Assembly (NCBI RefSeq): GCF_005796225.1
Contig: NZ_CM016730.1
Coordinates: forward strand, 124,001 to 188,000
Length of the DNA: 64,000 nucleotides
Origin: Pseudarthrobacter sp. NamE5
Lineage (GTDB): Bacteria > Actinomycetota > Actinomycetes > Actinomycetales > Micrococcaceae
Reading direction: 5' to 3'
Shown here in pieces: positions 16,555-25,861 of this stretch. The notes under the pieces were generated by a model that saw only the letters and a list, made by a program, of their open reading frames with translations, did no database searches and was not told the origin of the DNA. Both the position numbers and the translations under genes were made by a program. How positions within the stretch are numbered: the stretch's first letter is position 1; each line of letters starts with the position of its first letter.

Positions 16555-16723
16555 ATGTCCCGCCCTCCAGCGCCGATCCGGGAAGAGTATCGAAGCCCAA
16601 TCATCGTAAACGCTCCTCTAGTCCTGGATATGTATGAGCTGCGTCCACTACAAGCGTTGCACATGTCCACTACAGGCCGGTATTCTTGGTGTGGGCCAGT
16701 TGGGGGCTAAAAGGGGGATTTGC

Positions 16724-17800
16724 ATGCAGCGGAAGTCACTTGGTCTCATGGCGCTGATCGTGGTCCCCGGCATTTTGATAGGGCTGGTCTTTTCCATCCT
16801 CTTACTCCTTGCCCCGGCAAACCCCGCGGCTGCCAATTGCGGCCCGACCGTGTCAGTGGTTATCAACGGCGACACGAAAGTCGATGGCTACTCCCAAGAG
16901 CAGTTGAAGAACGCTGCGGCGATCCTGGGAGCCGGCAAGGCGCTGAACCTTCCTGTGAAGGGCCAGATAATTAGCGTCATGGTCGCCTTGGGCGAATCGG
17001 GGCTGCGTGTTCTGGACCGCGGCGACGCCGGCGGGCCGGACTCCCGGGGGTTGTTCCAGCAGCGCGACAACGGCGCGTGGGGATCCTATCCAGACCGGAT
17101 GGACCCAACCATCAGCGCCACGAACTTCATCAAGGCCCTGCAGAAGGTCGATGGTTGGGAGCTGCTGGAACCGACCCTGGCCGGCAACAAGGTCCAGCGC
17201 AACGCAGACCCGTACCACTACCAGAAGTACTGGCCCGACGCCGTCAAGCTTGTCCAGGCACTCTCGGACGGCAAGTTCTCCTTGGACGGCAGCGACTGCG
17301 CCATTCCGGGAAAGTCCGGTGCCGGGGATGACTACCCGTGGAAAGACTCTCCCACCTGGATGCAGGTCGGAGCAGGAGCTGCTGCCGCCTCCTCGCTGGG
17401 CATGTTTCACCGCGAGTGCGTGGACTTCGCCCTGTGGCGGGTGAACCAGCAAATGGGGTCCAAGGGTGAGCCGTTCAAGTTCCTCAACGGTACCTTCCGC
17501 CCCGATGGGCAGGCCCTGGGCTCGGCCCTGGCATGGAAGGCCGGCTGGGACGCCAAAGGCTGGTCCACCGGTTCCGTCCCACGTGTCGGTGCGGTCGTCT
17601 GGTACGCACCCGGTGCCGGGGGAGCCGACCCGACCTATGGACACGTCGCCGTGGTCAAGGAAGTCAAGGACGACGGGACCTACGTCGAAGAGGGCTACAA
17701 CGGCAACCCGCCCCCTGATGACCACAACTACTACACCCGGACCGTCAGCAGCGATGTCCCTTCCGCGTTCCTGTACCTGCCCACCCAAGAGGAGAAGTAA
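16724..17800 (+). CDS. T4SS peptidoglycan hydrolase (transglycosylase-like plus CHAP domain)
   Basis: First gene of the conjugation operon, 358 residues from the ATG at 16724, preceded by an AAGGGGGA ribosome site. A membrane segment (about 9-30) leads to an exported region. The first domain has GESGLRV..GDAGGPDSRGLFQQR, as in actinobacterial lytic transglycosylases (Glu as acid). The second is a CHAP amidase with HRECVDFALW (Cys near 232) and YGHVAVVKEV (His near 306). VirB1-type proteins open the wall for the transfer channel. Its stop overlaps the next start by one base. Confidence 0.9.
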   Translation: MQRKSLGLMALIVVPGILIGLVFSILLLLAPANPAAANCGPTVSVVINGDTKVDGYSQEQLKNAAAILGAGKALNLPVKGQIISVMVALGESGLRVLDRGDAGGPDSRGLFQQRDNGAWGSYPDRMDPTISATNFIKALQKVDGWELLEPTLAGNKVQRNADPYHYQKYWPDAVKLVQALSDGKFSLDGSDCAIPGKSGAGDDYPWKDSPTWMQVGAGAAAASSLGMFHRECVDFALWRVNQQMGSKGEPFKFLNGTFRPDGQALGSALAWKAGWDAKGWSTGSVPRVGAVVWYAPGAGGADPTYGHVAVVKEVKDDGTYVEEGYNGNPPPDDHNYYTRTVSSDVPSAFLYLPTQEEK

Positions 17801-18306
17801 TGAAGAAGCCCCTGACCCTCATCGCAGTAACCCTGCTCTGCGCCGCGTGCGCACCGGCAGCGAACACCACTCCTGCTCCAGAATCGACCGCCACGCCTTC
17901 CGCGCCCGTTTCGCTGAGCGTCAGCAGCGGCCCACAGGCCCCCGGGGGCACCGTCCCGGCCACGATCGGCATCACCTGGGATCAAGCCAGCAAAGACGCG
18001 GCCATGGAGGTGGCTGAGAAGGCCATGGCGGACTTTGCCCGCCCCGGTACGGAGGAGAAGCAATGGGCCAACGAACTTGCCCGCTGGCTGACGCCACAGG
18101 CCACTGCTGATTACTCGGCCGTGGACCCGGCCAACATCCCCGCCAGCCGCGTCAACGGCCCGGCCGCGCTGAGCGTCGATGAAACCAACGGCTACGGGGT
18201 CAGGGCGGCCGTTCCGACCAACGCCGGGACCTACACGGTGCAGCTGCTCCGCACGGACAAGGAAGCCCCATGGAAGGTCAACCGCTTCACGCCTCCCTCG
18301 TCCTAA
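17800..18306 (+). CDS. Conjugation-operon lipoprotein
   Basis: 168 residues with a lipoprotein signal: MKKPLTLIAVTLLCAAC, lipidated Cys probably at 17 (alternatively 14). A Pro/Thr/Ser linker is followed by a globular part (ITWDQASKDAAMEVAEKAMADFARPG...WLTPQATADYSA...YTVQLLRTD) that resembles the NTF2-like folds common in T4SS accessory lipoproteins. The start uses the last A of the preceding stop codon. Placement between the wall hydrolase and the MinD-like ATPase argues for a role at the cell-surface end of the transfer channel. Confidence 0.8.
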   Translation: MKKPLTLIAVTLLCAACAPAANTTPAPESTATPSAPVSLSVSSGPQAPGGTVPATIGITWDQASKDAAMEVAEKAMADFARPGTEEKQWANELARWLTPQATADYSAVDPANIPASRVNGPAALSVDETNGYGVRAAVPTNAGTYTVQLLRTDKEAPWKVNRFTPPSS

Positions 18307-18347
18307 GCCCCGGAACCCTCCATCTCACACACGTAAGGAAAAAGCCC

Positions 18348-19814
18348 ATGAGCACCAGCACCACATCAACCGAGGTCCTGGCCTTTCCAAACATCAGAGC
18401 CATCGTCCGTGACAACGGAACCGCCGAGGTCGTCCTCGCGGGTAACTCCCGCATCGTCCCTGCCGGGGAATCCCTGCAGGACCTCCGCAACAACGCCCTG
18501 GCCCTCGTCGTAAGCGAAGCACAGACGCTAAACCGTCCCGTCAGAGTCCAGATCGAGGACCCCGAAGGACACGGTGAACTAATCGTGCACCCGGACAACA
18601 AGATCGAATCCGTCTCCTACGAGGCACGCCCCGCCCGAGGCCGGGCACCGGAACCCACGCCCGCGACGCCAGCTCCCCCAGTCAATGACACCGTCCACGC
18701 CCCTGCACCTGAGGATGCTCCGGCAGAGCCCACTGCCGCCGCCGCCGCTACCGTGAACCGCCAGCCGTGGCCGCTGAATCCCGTGTCGCCAGAGACGACG
18801 GACAAGCCTGCCACCTCGGTGCCGGAGACGCCAGTGGCCACGGAAGAAGCCCCGCCGACCCGGCGCAGCTTGAAGGAAACCTCCTTCCTGGTCAGCGCCC
18901 CGGTCCTGGAACCGGCCACACAGGGCTGGCGGGGTGCGCTCACCCGCCTTGGCGTCCGGATGGACCCGTCCGCGGAAGAACTCTCCGAGCGCGAGGATAT
19001 CCGCACGGTCAGCCAGCACTGGCCCGGCCCGCGGACCATTGCCGTGGTCAACCGCAAGGGCGGGGCGAACAAGACCCCCACGGTCGTGATGCTCTCGGCC
19101 ATCCTCGCCCGCTACAGCGGGGCCGCGACCGTCGCCTGGGACAACAACGAATCCCAAGGCACCCTGGGCTGGCGAACGGAAAAGGGCGCCCACGACCGCA
19201 GCGTCCTGGACCTGATCGATTCCTCAACCGAACTGCGTTCCCCGTCAACGAACGCCGCCGAAATCGCCAAATTCGTCCACCACCAAACCGCCGACAAGTT
19301 CGACGTCCTGCGCTCAGACGAGAACGAAGAAGGCGACCACGAAGTCACCGCCGAGGAAGTCGACATCGCCCACCAGGTCCTCACCCGGTACTACCGGCTC
19401 GTGGTCATGGACTCGGGCAACACCGCCCGCGCAGCGAACTGGCGACGGATGATCCACCACACCAGCCAACTCGTCGTTCCCGTAACGGCCATCGAGGACC
19501 GTGCAGAAGCCGCACGGCTGACGCTGCAGACCCTCGAATCCCGTGGCGGCCACGGCGCAGAGCTGGCCCGCAACGCCGTCGTCATCGTCTCCGAGTCCAC
19601 CGATGCCAAGCGGGCCATGTCCGGGGATGCCTTGAAGCGGGCCAAAGACGAGGCCCAGCGGATCGCGGACGGCTTCGAGCCGTTCGTCCGGGCCGTCGTC
19701 CGGATTCCCTACGACCCGGCACTGGTGAACGGGCCCATCCGCTATGAAACCCTGCAGCCCGCCACCCAGCGGGCATGGCTGGCGGCCGCGGCCGCCGTCG
19801 CCAAAGGCTTCTAA
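18348..19814 (+). CDS. MinD/ParA-like ATPase of the conjugation operon, altered Walker A
   Basis: 488 residues from the ATG at 18348 (AAGGAAAAA ribosome site). The N-terminal 85 residues form a small beta-rich domain, followed by a Pro/Ala-rich linker (about 88-190) and a MinD-like domain. Its Walker A reads KGGANKTPT (237-245), not the standard KGGVGKTT; the signature Lys and invariant KT remain. LVVMDSGNTARAANW is the Walker B region, with Ser-Gly where Pro-Pro is usual. Such proteins recur in actinobacterial T4SS and ESX operons and may position the machine or bind the coupling ATPase; nucleotide hydrolysis is uncertain. Confidence 0.82.
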   Translation: MSTSTTSTEVLAFPNIRAIVRDNGTAEVVLAGNSRIVPAGESLQDLRNNALALVVSEAQTLNRPVRVQIEDPEGHGELIVHPDNKIESVSYEARPARGRAPEPTPATPAPPVNDTVHAPAPEDAPAEPTAAAAATVNRQPWPLNPVSPETTDKPATSVPETPVATEEAPPTRRSLKETSFLVSAPVLEPATQGWRGALTRLGVRMDPSAEELSEREDIRTVSQHWPGPRTIAVVNRKGGANKTPTVVMLSAILARYSGAATVAWDNNESQGTLGWRTEKGAHDRSVLDLIDSSTELRSPSTNAAEIAKFVHHQTADKFDVLRSDENEEGDHEVTAEEVDIAHQVLTRYYRLVVMDSGNTARAANWRRMIHHTSQLVVPVTAIEDRAEAARLTLQTLESRGGHGAELARNAVVIVSESTDAKRAMSGDALKRAKDEAQRIADGFEPFVRAVVRIPYDPALVNGPIRYETLQPATQRAWLAAAAAVAKGF

Positions 19815-19849
19815 ACCCGGCCCAATCCGGACTTTCGAAAGGAGGAACC

Positions 19850-20449
19850 ATGCAACAGTCCCTGAACCCCTGGATCACCAGCCCCGGCACCGAAACGTCG
19901 GAGGAGGAAAGACTTGATGCGCACCTGCCCCCGGCGGCTGTCATCAGTGCCCCACTAAAGGGCATGGTTGAACCCGACACAGCCGACCGCCTCGCCACCC
20001 GCACCATGACCGGTTCCGCAGCTTTGTGGATCATCGGCGCACATGGGGGAGCCGGCGAAAGCAGAATCGCGGACCTCCTTGGGGCACGCGCCACCGACCA
20101 CTGCTGGCCCGTCCTCAATGACGGAAGCGAGCCACGGGCCCTGTTGGTCTGCCGCGCAGACATGCGCGGCCTCACAGCCGCCAGGAGTGCCCTGACCCAA
20201 TGGGTATCAGGAGCCGCACCGAAAGCTGACCTGCTCGGCCTCGCGATCCTGGCGGACGCACCGGGAAAGACCCCCAAAGCGCTACGTGACTTCTCCGCCA
20301 TCGTCGGCGGGGGAGCACCCCGGCTCTGGACCCTGCCCTGGGTCGAGGCATGGCGGCTCGGAAACGACACAGCCCCGCCCCGCGAATTTCAACGCTTCAT
20401 TACTGACATAGCCAACCTGGCTGCCGACACATCAAACACCGCTCCCTGA
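19850..20449 (+). CDS. DUF6668-like protein with degenerate P-loop
   Basis: 199 residues from the ATG at 19850, after AGGAGG. The central text LWIIGAHGGAGESRIADLLG reads like a P-loop in which the Lys-Thr is replaced by Glu-Ser, followed by a GLAILADAPGKTPKALRDF strand and helix. The build matches the DUF6668 group found in actinobacterial conjugation operons, by recollection of the family. Probably a non-hydrolysing partner of the MinD-like ATPase just upstream, 35 bases away. Confidence 0.75.
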   Translation: MQQSLNPWITSPGTETSEEERLDAHLPPAAVISAPLKGMVEPDTADRLATRTMTGSAALWIIGAHGGAGESRIADLLGARATDHCWPVLNDGSEPRALLVCRADMRGLTAARSALTQWVSGAAPKADLLGLAILADAPGKTPKALRDFSAIVGGGAPRLWTLPWVEAWRLGNDTAPPREFQRFITDIANLAADTSNTAP

Positions 20450-20460
20450 AAGGTCTCACC

Positions 20461-20730
20461 ATGAACTACTTCTCCGCACTTGCAACCGGTGTCATCCCCA
20501 ACCCCACCCCGACCATTCCTGCAGAGGCAGACGGGCTGCTCCTGGTTCTGAACTGGGCCTCCGGCATCGGCCTGGTCCTCGGCGTCCTCGGCGTCATCAT
20601 CGTCGGCATCGGCATGGTCATCCAGCTCCAGCGCGGCGAAGGCGCACAGGCCATCGGCAAACTCGGCTGGGTCCTCCTGGGCTGCATCATCATCACCGGT
20701 GCCGCCGGCATCGTCCGCGCCTTCGTCTAA
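20461..20730 (+). CDS. VirB2/TrbC-like pilin subunit
   Basis: 89 residues with two membrane segments: about 32-53 (WASGIGLVLGVLGVIIVGIGMVI) and 66-86 (KLGWVLLGCIIITGAAGIVRAF), separated by a short polar loop QLQRGEGAQAIGK. Size, topology and position ahead of the VirB8/VirB6-like genes fit a VirB2-type pilin or channel subunit. No clear signal peptidase site is visible. Confidence 0.75.
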   Translation: MNYFSALATGVIPNPTPTIPAEADGLLLVLNWASGIGLVLGVLGVIIVGIGMVIQLQRGEGAQAIGKLGWVLLGCIIITGAAGIVRAFV

Positions 20731-20757
20731 GCCAGCACCAACAACGGGAGGTTCACC

Positions 20758-21498
20758 ATGAGCCAGTCAACAGAGAGCACCACCGAAAGCAATCCGTTCA
20801 CCAAACCCGGGTTCATCATTGCGGCCGCGCTGGTGGTTGCGCTGATCGCAGCAACCGTCATCATCTTCCTTCTCCCGAAAGGCCAGGGAAATGCCCAGCC
20901 GGCAGAGACCAGCGGCTCGGCCACTGTTAGCCCCAGCGCTTCAGCTGCAGTTAACAAGAGCATCTGCGGGCTTCCAGCATCTTCGGACGTGGCCCTGGGC
21001 TCAGCACCAAGTTCCAAGTGGGAGCTCGTAGGCCGAATGGCGGCGCCCACTGATCCCAACACGATTGGCCCCGGTGTAACCGCCGAAAATGGCTTCCGTT
21101 CTTGCTTCGCACAGTCCCCAACAGGAGCGCTCTATGCAGCTGCCAACATGGTGGCGCTCGGTGGCCTGAGCGATGAGGGAATTCAGAGAGAACTCATTGA
21201 GAAGCTTGTGGTCCCCGGTCGCGGGAGGGACGCAGCGCTAAAGGACATCCGGACTCCGTCCAGTGCAGATTCCTCGTCCATCCAGATCCGCGGGTTTGTC
21301 ATTAAGGCTTATTCCACCACGGCGGCTCACGTGGACCTGGCCTTCTCAACGTCGACAGGCGAGTACGGCCACTGCGTCCTTCCGCTCAAGTGGATCGACG
21401 GTGATTGGAAAGTAGAGATTTCCGATGCTGGTGAACTTCTCAACGATGTCGCCCAGATTCGCGACTTGGGGGGATTCATCCCCTGGTCGGGAGCCTGA
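20758..21498 (+). CDS. Bitopic T4SS protein (VirB8/TcpC-like position)
   Basis: 246 residues: short cytoplasmic start, one membrane segment (about 19-40), a Ser/Ala linker, then an exported domain (CGLPASSDVALG...WELVGRMAAPTDPNTIGPG...FRSCFAQSPTGALYAAANMVALG...CVLPLKWIDGDWKVEI) typical of NTF2-like periplasmic-type domains of VirB8 and TcpC. The sequence itself is not close to either that I can tell. Two conserved-looking Cys (about 73 and 119) could pair. One base separates its stop from the next ATG. Confidence 0.72.
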   Translation: MSQSTESTTESNPFTKPGFIIAAALVVALIAATVIIFLLPKGQGNAQPAETSGSATVSPSASAAVNKSICGLPASSDVALGSAPSSKWELVGRMAAPTDPNTIGPGVTAENGFRSCFAQSPTGALYAAANMVALGGLSDEGIQRELIEKLVVPGRGRDAALKDIRTPSSADSSSIQIRGFVIKAYSTTAAHVDLAFSTSTGEYGHCVLPLKWIDGDWKVEISDAGELLNDVAQIRDLGGFIPWSGA

Positions 21499-21499
21499 C

Positions 21500-22780
21500 A
21501 TGGACAAAGAATGCGGATTGATCGACTGGAAGTGCTCGACTCAGCAATTCATTAGTGGAATCACAGATGACGCTATCGGCAACCTGGCCAAGGCCATCAT
21601 GGAGGGCATGAGCCAGATGGTGACGACTCTGTCTACCTTCTGGGTTTCAATGCCCACCGTGAACCTGGCCAGCGAGGACGGCAGCACACCAAGCCCTGTT
21701 GTTGCTGCGGTCAATAGCGAGTTGATGCCTTGGACGCTGGCGCTGGCAGTTCTTGCCGTTATCCTCGGCGGCATCCGGATGATTTGGGAACAGCGCGGGG
21801 CGCCACTCAAGGACCTGCTCCGCTCACTGCTCACACTCACGCTGGTGTCGGGCCTTGGCCTGGGGGTCATTTCGATCTTAGTGATTGCGGCCGACGCATT
21901 CTCTGTCGCCATCATCGAGCGTTCCACGGACGGGAAGGGCTTTGCTCAATCGATGAGCGTCCTTGTCATGACCGGCCAAACGGATGTTGGAGTATTCATC
22001 CTCATCGTCTTGGGCCTGGTCGGATTGATTGCTTCACTGGTCCAGATCGTCCTCATGGTGGTCCGTAGCGGCATGTTGGTAATCCTGGCCGGCATTCTGC
22101 CCACCACGGCCGCGTTCACGAACACGGAGATGGGCCGGCAGTGGTTCCAGAAAGCGGTCGGCTGGACCATCGCGTTCATTCTCTACAAGCCAGCGGCAGC
22201 CATCGTTTACTCGGTCGCGTTTCTCTTGATGGGCAAGACCACCGGACAGGACGCCCTGGTCGGCTCGATCACAGGCTTCACGCTGATGATCGTTGCCCTC
22301 TTCGCACTTCCGGCATTGATGCGCTTCGTGACACCGATGGTTGGAGCTGTCGCCGCAGGCAGCGGAGCAGCAGCCGGGGCTGCCGTGGGGGCAATGGCTA
22401 CGGGAGCCGTGTCGCTGGGCCGTGGCAGCAGCGGACGAGGCAATGCCGCACCAATCCCCGCTACGACAAGCACTACGGCCAGTACCCAGAGCACTTCCAC
22501 CGGCGCTTCACCGAAGGGCAGTGAAGGAGCGTCTGGTCCCCGAGGCGGGGGAGGTCAACCAACCCCCGGTGTTACGGGTCCGGGCGGAGCCGCTGGCGCT
22601 GCGGCCGCAGGCAAGGCAAGCTCCGCAGGAGCAGCGGCAGGGGCAAGCGGCGCGTCAGCAGCAGCCGGCCCGGCTGGCATGGCCCTAGCCGCCGGGGCAC
22701 AAGTGGCAACCAAGACGTCACAGGCAGTCGAAAAGACTGCACAGGACTCAACCGGGGAGGGCCCCAGTGGCAGCAATTAA
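21500..22780 (+). CDS. VirB6/TrbL-like polytopic channel protein
   Basis: 426 residues from the ATG at 21500. Six or so membrane segments span about 75-290 (ALAVLAVILGG, LTLVSGLGLGVISILVIAAD, VGVFILIVLGLVGLIASLVQIVLMVV, GMLVILAGILPTTAAF and others), with GRQWFQKAVGWTIAFILYKPAAAIVY typical of TrbL/VirB6 inner-membrane channel proteins. The last 130 residues are a low-complexity Gly/Ala/Ser/Thr tail. It overlaps the next gene by 14 bases, which indicates coupled translation. Confidence 0.85.
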   Translation: MDKECGLIDWKCSTQQFISGITDDAIGNLAKAIMEGMSQMVTTLSTFWVSMPTVNLASEDGSTPSPVVAAVNSELMPWTLALAVLAVILGGIRMIWEQRGAPLKDLLRSLLTLTLVSGLGLGVISILVIAADAFSVAIIERSTDGKGFAQSMSVLVMTGQTDVGVFILIVLGLVGLIASLVQIVLMVVRSGMLVILAGILPTTAAFTNTEMGRQWFQKAVGWTIAFILYKPAAAIVYSVAFLLMGKTTGQDALVGSITGFTLMIVALFALPALMRFVTPMVGAVAAGSGAAAGAAVGAMATGAVSLGRGSSGRGNAAPIPATTSTTASTQSTSTGASPKGSEGASGPRGGGGQPTPGVTGPGGAAGAAAAGKASSAGAAAGASGASAAAGPAGMALAAGAQVATKTSQAVEKTAQDSTGEGPSGSN

Positions 22781-24275
22781 CACCGAATACAAGGAACCGT
22801 TCTACGGCAACTGGCGCGTACCGCGCTCCGCCGGCCTGGGTAACCTCGGTGCCATTGGCACCGGGATTGTCATGGCCGGACTCTTGCTGGGCATCACCAC
22901 TTTCGCGATCTGGGGCCTGTTCCCGGGCCTCGCTGTCCTCGCGCTTGCCGGGGCCAGCGCCCTGCTGCTCACGGTCAAGGACAAGCACGGCCAGTCCGTT
23001 GTAGACCGCTTCGGCACGCGCATGAGCTTCCGGCTCTCCAGGTCCACTGGAACGAACCTCTACCGCTCCGGCCCGCTGGGCGTAACCGAGTGGGGCATGT
23101 ACCAGCTGCCTGGCCTGGCTGCGAAGTCGACCCTGTACGAGTTCACCGACTCATATAAGCGCCCGTTCGCCATGCTGCACGTGCCGGCGACCAGCCACTT
23201 CACTGTCATCTTCTCCACCGAACCCGACGGAGCGTCCCTGGTGGACCCTGAGCAGGTCGATGCGTGGGTCGCCAACTGGGGCGGTTGGCTCGCCGGCCTT
23301 GCCGACGAAGCAGGCCTCGACGCCGCGGCTGTCACCGTGGAGACCGCCCCTGATTCCGGGTACCGGCTCCGGAACGAGGTCGAGATGAACATCGACCCGA
23401 ACGCACCCGAATTTGCCCAGGCCATTCTCCGCGAGGTCGTACACACCTACCCTGAGGGATCGGCAACGGTCCGCGCCTGGGTGTCCCTGACCTTCAACGC
23501 CTCCCTGCGGTCCGGGTCAAAAAAGCGCACCCCCGAAGACGTAGCCCGCGACCTCGCCTCCTGGATCCCCGGCCTGTCAGCCCGCCTGCAGTCCACCGGT
23601 GCCGGTATCGCCCGTCCGATGTCGGCGCAGGAGCTCTGTGAAGTCGTCCGTATCGCCTACGATCCCCCCGCCGCACTGATCATCGATGAAGCCCACGCCG
23701 CCGGTTCCCCCGTTGCCCTGGCCTGGGGCGAGGTCGGACCCACCGCGACGCAGGCAAACTGGGACGACTACCGGCACGACAGTGCATTCTCGGTCTCCTG
23801 GACCATGACCGGCGCACCCCGAGGCTCGGTGAACTCCTCGGTCCTGTCCCGGCTGCTGGCCCCGCACGGCGACATCGACCGCAAACGCGTGTCCCTGCTC
23901 TACCGTCCGATGGATTCCGCAAAGGCCGCAACCGTAGTCGAGCGGGACCAGAACAATGCCAACGTCCGCATCACCTCCGGAACCCGGCCCAGCGCCCGGG
24001 CCTTGGTCGATGCCCGTTCCGCCGTGCAGACCGCCCAGGAAGAAGCCCGCGGCGCCGGCCTGGTGAACTTCGGCATGGTCGTCACCGCCACAGTGACCGA
24101 CAGGGAACGGCTGCCTGATGCCGTGGCCGCCATCGAACAGACCTCCGGCACCGCCCGGGTGCTGCTGCGCCGCGCCTACGGTGCGCAGGACACCGCGTTC
24201 GCGGCCTCCCTGCCGCTGGGACTGGTCCTGCCCAAACACAGCATGGTCCCCTCCGAAATCAAGGATGCCCTGTAA
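22767..24275 (+). CDS. SCO6880-like T4SS protein
   Basis: 502 residues from a GTG inside the end of the VirB6-like gene. Two membrane segments (about 33-75, GIVMAGLLLGITTFAIWGLFPGLAVLALAG) are followed by a large cytoplasmic region (YEFTDSYKRPFAMLHVPATSHFTVIFSTEPDG...) without a P-loop. The architecture matches the SCO6880 family of actinobacteria, a PrgI/VirB3-like anchor fused to the N-terminal non-ATPase part of VirB4. Its stop overlaps the ATPase gene by one base, so the two polypeptides probably form one split VirB3-VirB4. Confidence 0.85.
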   Translation: MAAINTEYKEPFYGNWRVPRSAGLGNLGAIGTGIVMAGLLLGITTFAIWGLFPGLAVLALAGASALLLTVKDKHGQSVVDRFGTRMSFRLSRSTGTNLYRSGPLGVTEWGMYQLPGLAAKSTLYEFTDSYKRPFAMLHVPATSHFTVIFSTEPDGASLVDPEQVDAWVANWGGWLAGLADEAGLDAAAVTVETAPDSGYRLRNEVEMNIDPNAPEFAQAILREVVHTYPEGSATVRAWVSLTFNASLRSGSKKRTPEDVARDLASWIPGLSARLQSTGAGIARPMSAQELCEVVRIAYDPPAALIIDEAHAAGSPVALAWGEVGPTATQANWDDYRHDSAFSVSWTMTGAPRGSVNSSVLSRLLAPHGDIDRKRVSLLYRPMDSAKAATVVERDQNNANVRITSGTRPSARALVDARSAVQTAQEEARGAGLVNFGMVVTATVTDRERLPDAVAAIEQTSGTARVLLRRAYGAQDTAFAASLPLGLVLPKHSMVPSEIKDAL

Positions 24276-25861
24276 TGGCCCTCAAAGACCTTTTAACGTC
24301 AATGACAGTAAAGCCAATAAAGGGGCCACAAAAGGCCAAGGCTTCGAAGCAGCCGGGAGAGGCCGGGCCGGGTGCCCGTGGCTGGTCCGGACGTGGTGGT
24401 GGTCTGGCCCAGCTCGTCCCGTCCGTGAAGGAGTACCGGGGGACCACGGTTCAGGTTTGCGGCCTGTGGCCGTTTTCCTCCGGCGCGTCCTCCCCAATGA
24501 TCGGCGTTCCGCTGGGACGTCACGAGGAAACCCAGGCCACGGTCTGCTGTGACCCGATCAGCTGGTTCCAGCGCGCACGCCTCATCTCCACCCCTTCGGC
24601 TTTCATCCTCGGCAAGCCCGGGCTGGGCAAGTCCACCCTGGTCCGGCGGATGTTCCTGGGCCTCGCCGCCCAGGGCGTCAACCCTCTGGTCCTTGGGGAC
24701 CTGAAAGGCGAGCACGTCAAAGCCGTCGAAGCTCTCGGCGGGCAGGTCATCAAGCTCGGCCGCGGCGTCGGCTACCTGAACATTCTCGATCCGGGCCAGG
24801 CTGTGGAAGTTGCCCTGGTCCTCGAGGAAAACGGCCACCACGAAGCCGCCACCCGGGTCCGCGCTGACGCGCACGGCCGCCGGCTGAACATGGTCGTTTC
24901 ACTGATCACGATCAGCCGGAACAACCCGCCCACCGACCAGGAGCAGACCATCCTGGACCGGGCCCTGCGGGTCCTGGATGACCGGTTCGACGGCGTCCCA
25001 GTGTTGAAGGACCTGCTGGACGTGATCGTCTCTGCCCCGGATGAGCTGCGGCAGGTCGCGCTGGACCGTGGCAACATGAACGTCTATCTGCAGGAGACCC
25101 GGGCGCTGGAAGCGACCCTGCTGGGCCTGACCGGGGGAGGGAAGCTGGGAGAAATCTTCTCCCGGCAGACCAGCAACCCGATGAAGCGTGACCGCGCCGT
25201 GGTCTTCGACGTCTCAAGCATCGACGGAACCGAAACCGACCTCCAGGCCGCCGTGCTCCTCGCGTGCTGGTCCTACGGATTCGGAACCGTGAACGTCGCC
25301 AACGCCCTGGCCGACGCCGGCCTGGAGCTACGGCGGAACTACTTCGTGGTCCTGGACGAGCTCTGGCGGGCACTGCGGTCCGGGAAGGGCATGGTGGACC
25401 GTGTGGACGCCCTGACCCGTCTGAACCGGTCTGTGGGCGTCGGGCAGATCATGGTTTCGCACACCATGTCCGACCTGCTGGCACTACCTGCAGAAGAGGA
25501 CCGGATGAAAGCCCGGGGCTTCGTCGAACGTTCCGGCATGGTGATCTGCGGCGGTCTGCCAGCTTCGGAGATGCCGCTGCTGACCTCAGCGATTCCGCTG
25601 TCCCGGCAGGAGCAGCAAAAGCTCATTTCCTGGCAGGACCCGCCCGCGTGGGACTCCCGCGGCCTCGACGTCGAACCCCCGGGCCGGGGCAAGTTCCTCA
25701 TCAAGGTCGGCGGCCGTCCCGGTATTCCCGTCCAGATTGGGTTGACCTCGATTGAGAAGAACGACGGCCTGAACGATACCGATACCCGCTGGCACGCACC
25801 TGCGAAAACGCTCATGGACCCGGCAGCACCAGCGCTGCCGACAGAGGGAGGCGCGCTGTGA
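24275..25861 (+). CDS. VirB4-like conjugation ATPase
   Basis: 528 residues. Walker A GKPGLGKST lies at 113-121 and Walker B NYFVVLDELW at about 356-365, with LNRSVGVGQIMVSHTMSDLL in the arginine-finger region. The N-terminal VirB4 part is missing here and appears to be supplied by the preceding SCO6880-like protein. It powers substrate transfer and pilus assembly at the membrane. GTGA overlap with the next gene (25858-25861) shows tight operon structure. Confidence 0.92.
   Translation: MALKDLLTSMTVKPIKGPQKAKASKQPGEAGPGARGWSGRGGGLAQLVPSVKEYRGTTVQVCGLWPFSSGASSPMIGVPLGRHEETQATVCCDPISWFQRARLISTPSAFILGKPGLGKSTLVRRMFLGLAAQGVNPLVLGDLKGEHVKAVEALGGQVIKLGRGVGYLNILDPGQAVEVALVLEENGHHEAATRVRADAHGRRLNMVVSLITISRNNPPTDQEQTILDRALRVLDDRFDGVPVLKDLLDVIVSAPDELRQVALDRGNMNVYLQETRALEATLLGLTGGGKLGEIFSRQTSNPMKRDRAVVFDVSSIDGTETDLQAAVLLACWSYGFGTVNVANALADAGLELRRNYFVVLDELWRALRSGKGMVDRVDALTRLNRSVGVGQIMVSHTMSDLLALPAEEDRMKARGFVERSGMVICGGLPASEMPLLTSAIPLSRQEQQKLISWQDPPAWDSRGLDVEPPGRGKFLIKVGGRPGIPVQIGLTSIEKNDGLNDTDTRWHAPAKTLMDPAAPALPTEGGAL

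Noticed and set aside
16853..17788. Minus-strand frame of 311 codons
   Set aside because: Opposite the wall hydrolase, whose motifs are clear; no protein-like pattern.
18767..19747. Plus-strand 326-codon frame
   Set aside because: Arg/Pro-rich shadow of the MinD-like gene in another frame.
23577..24239. Minus-strand 220-codon frame
   Set aside because: Shadow of the SCO6880-like gene; Gly-rich without motifs.
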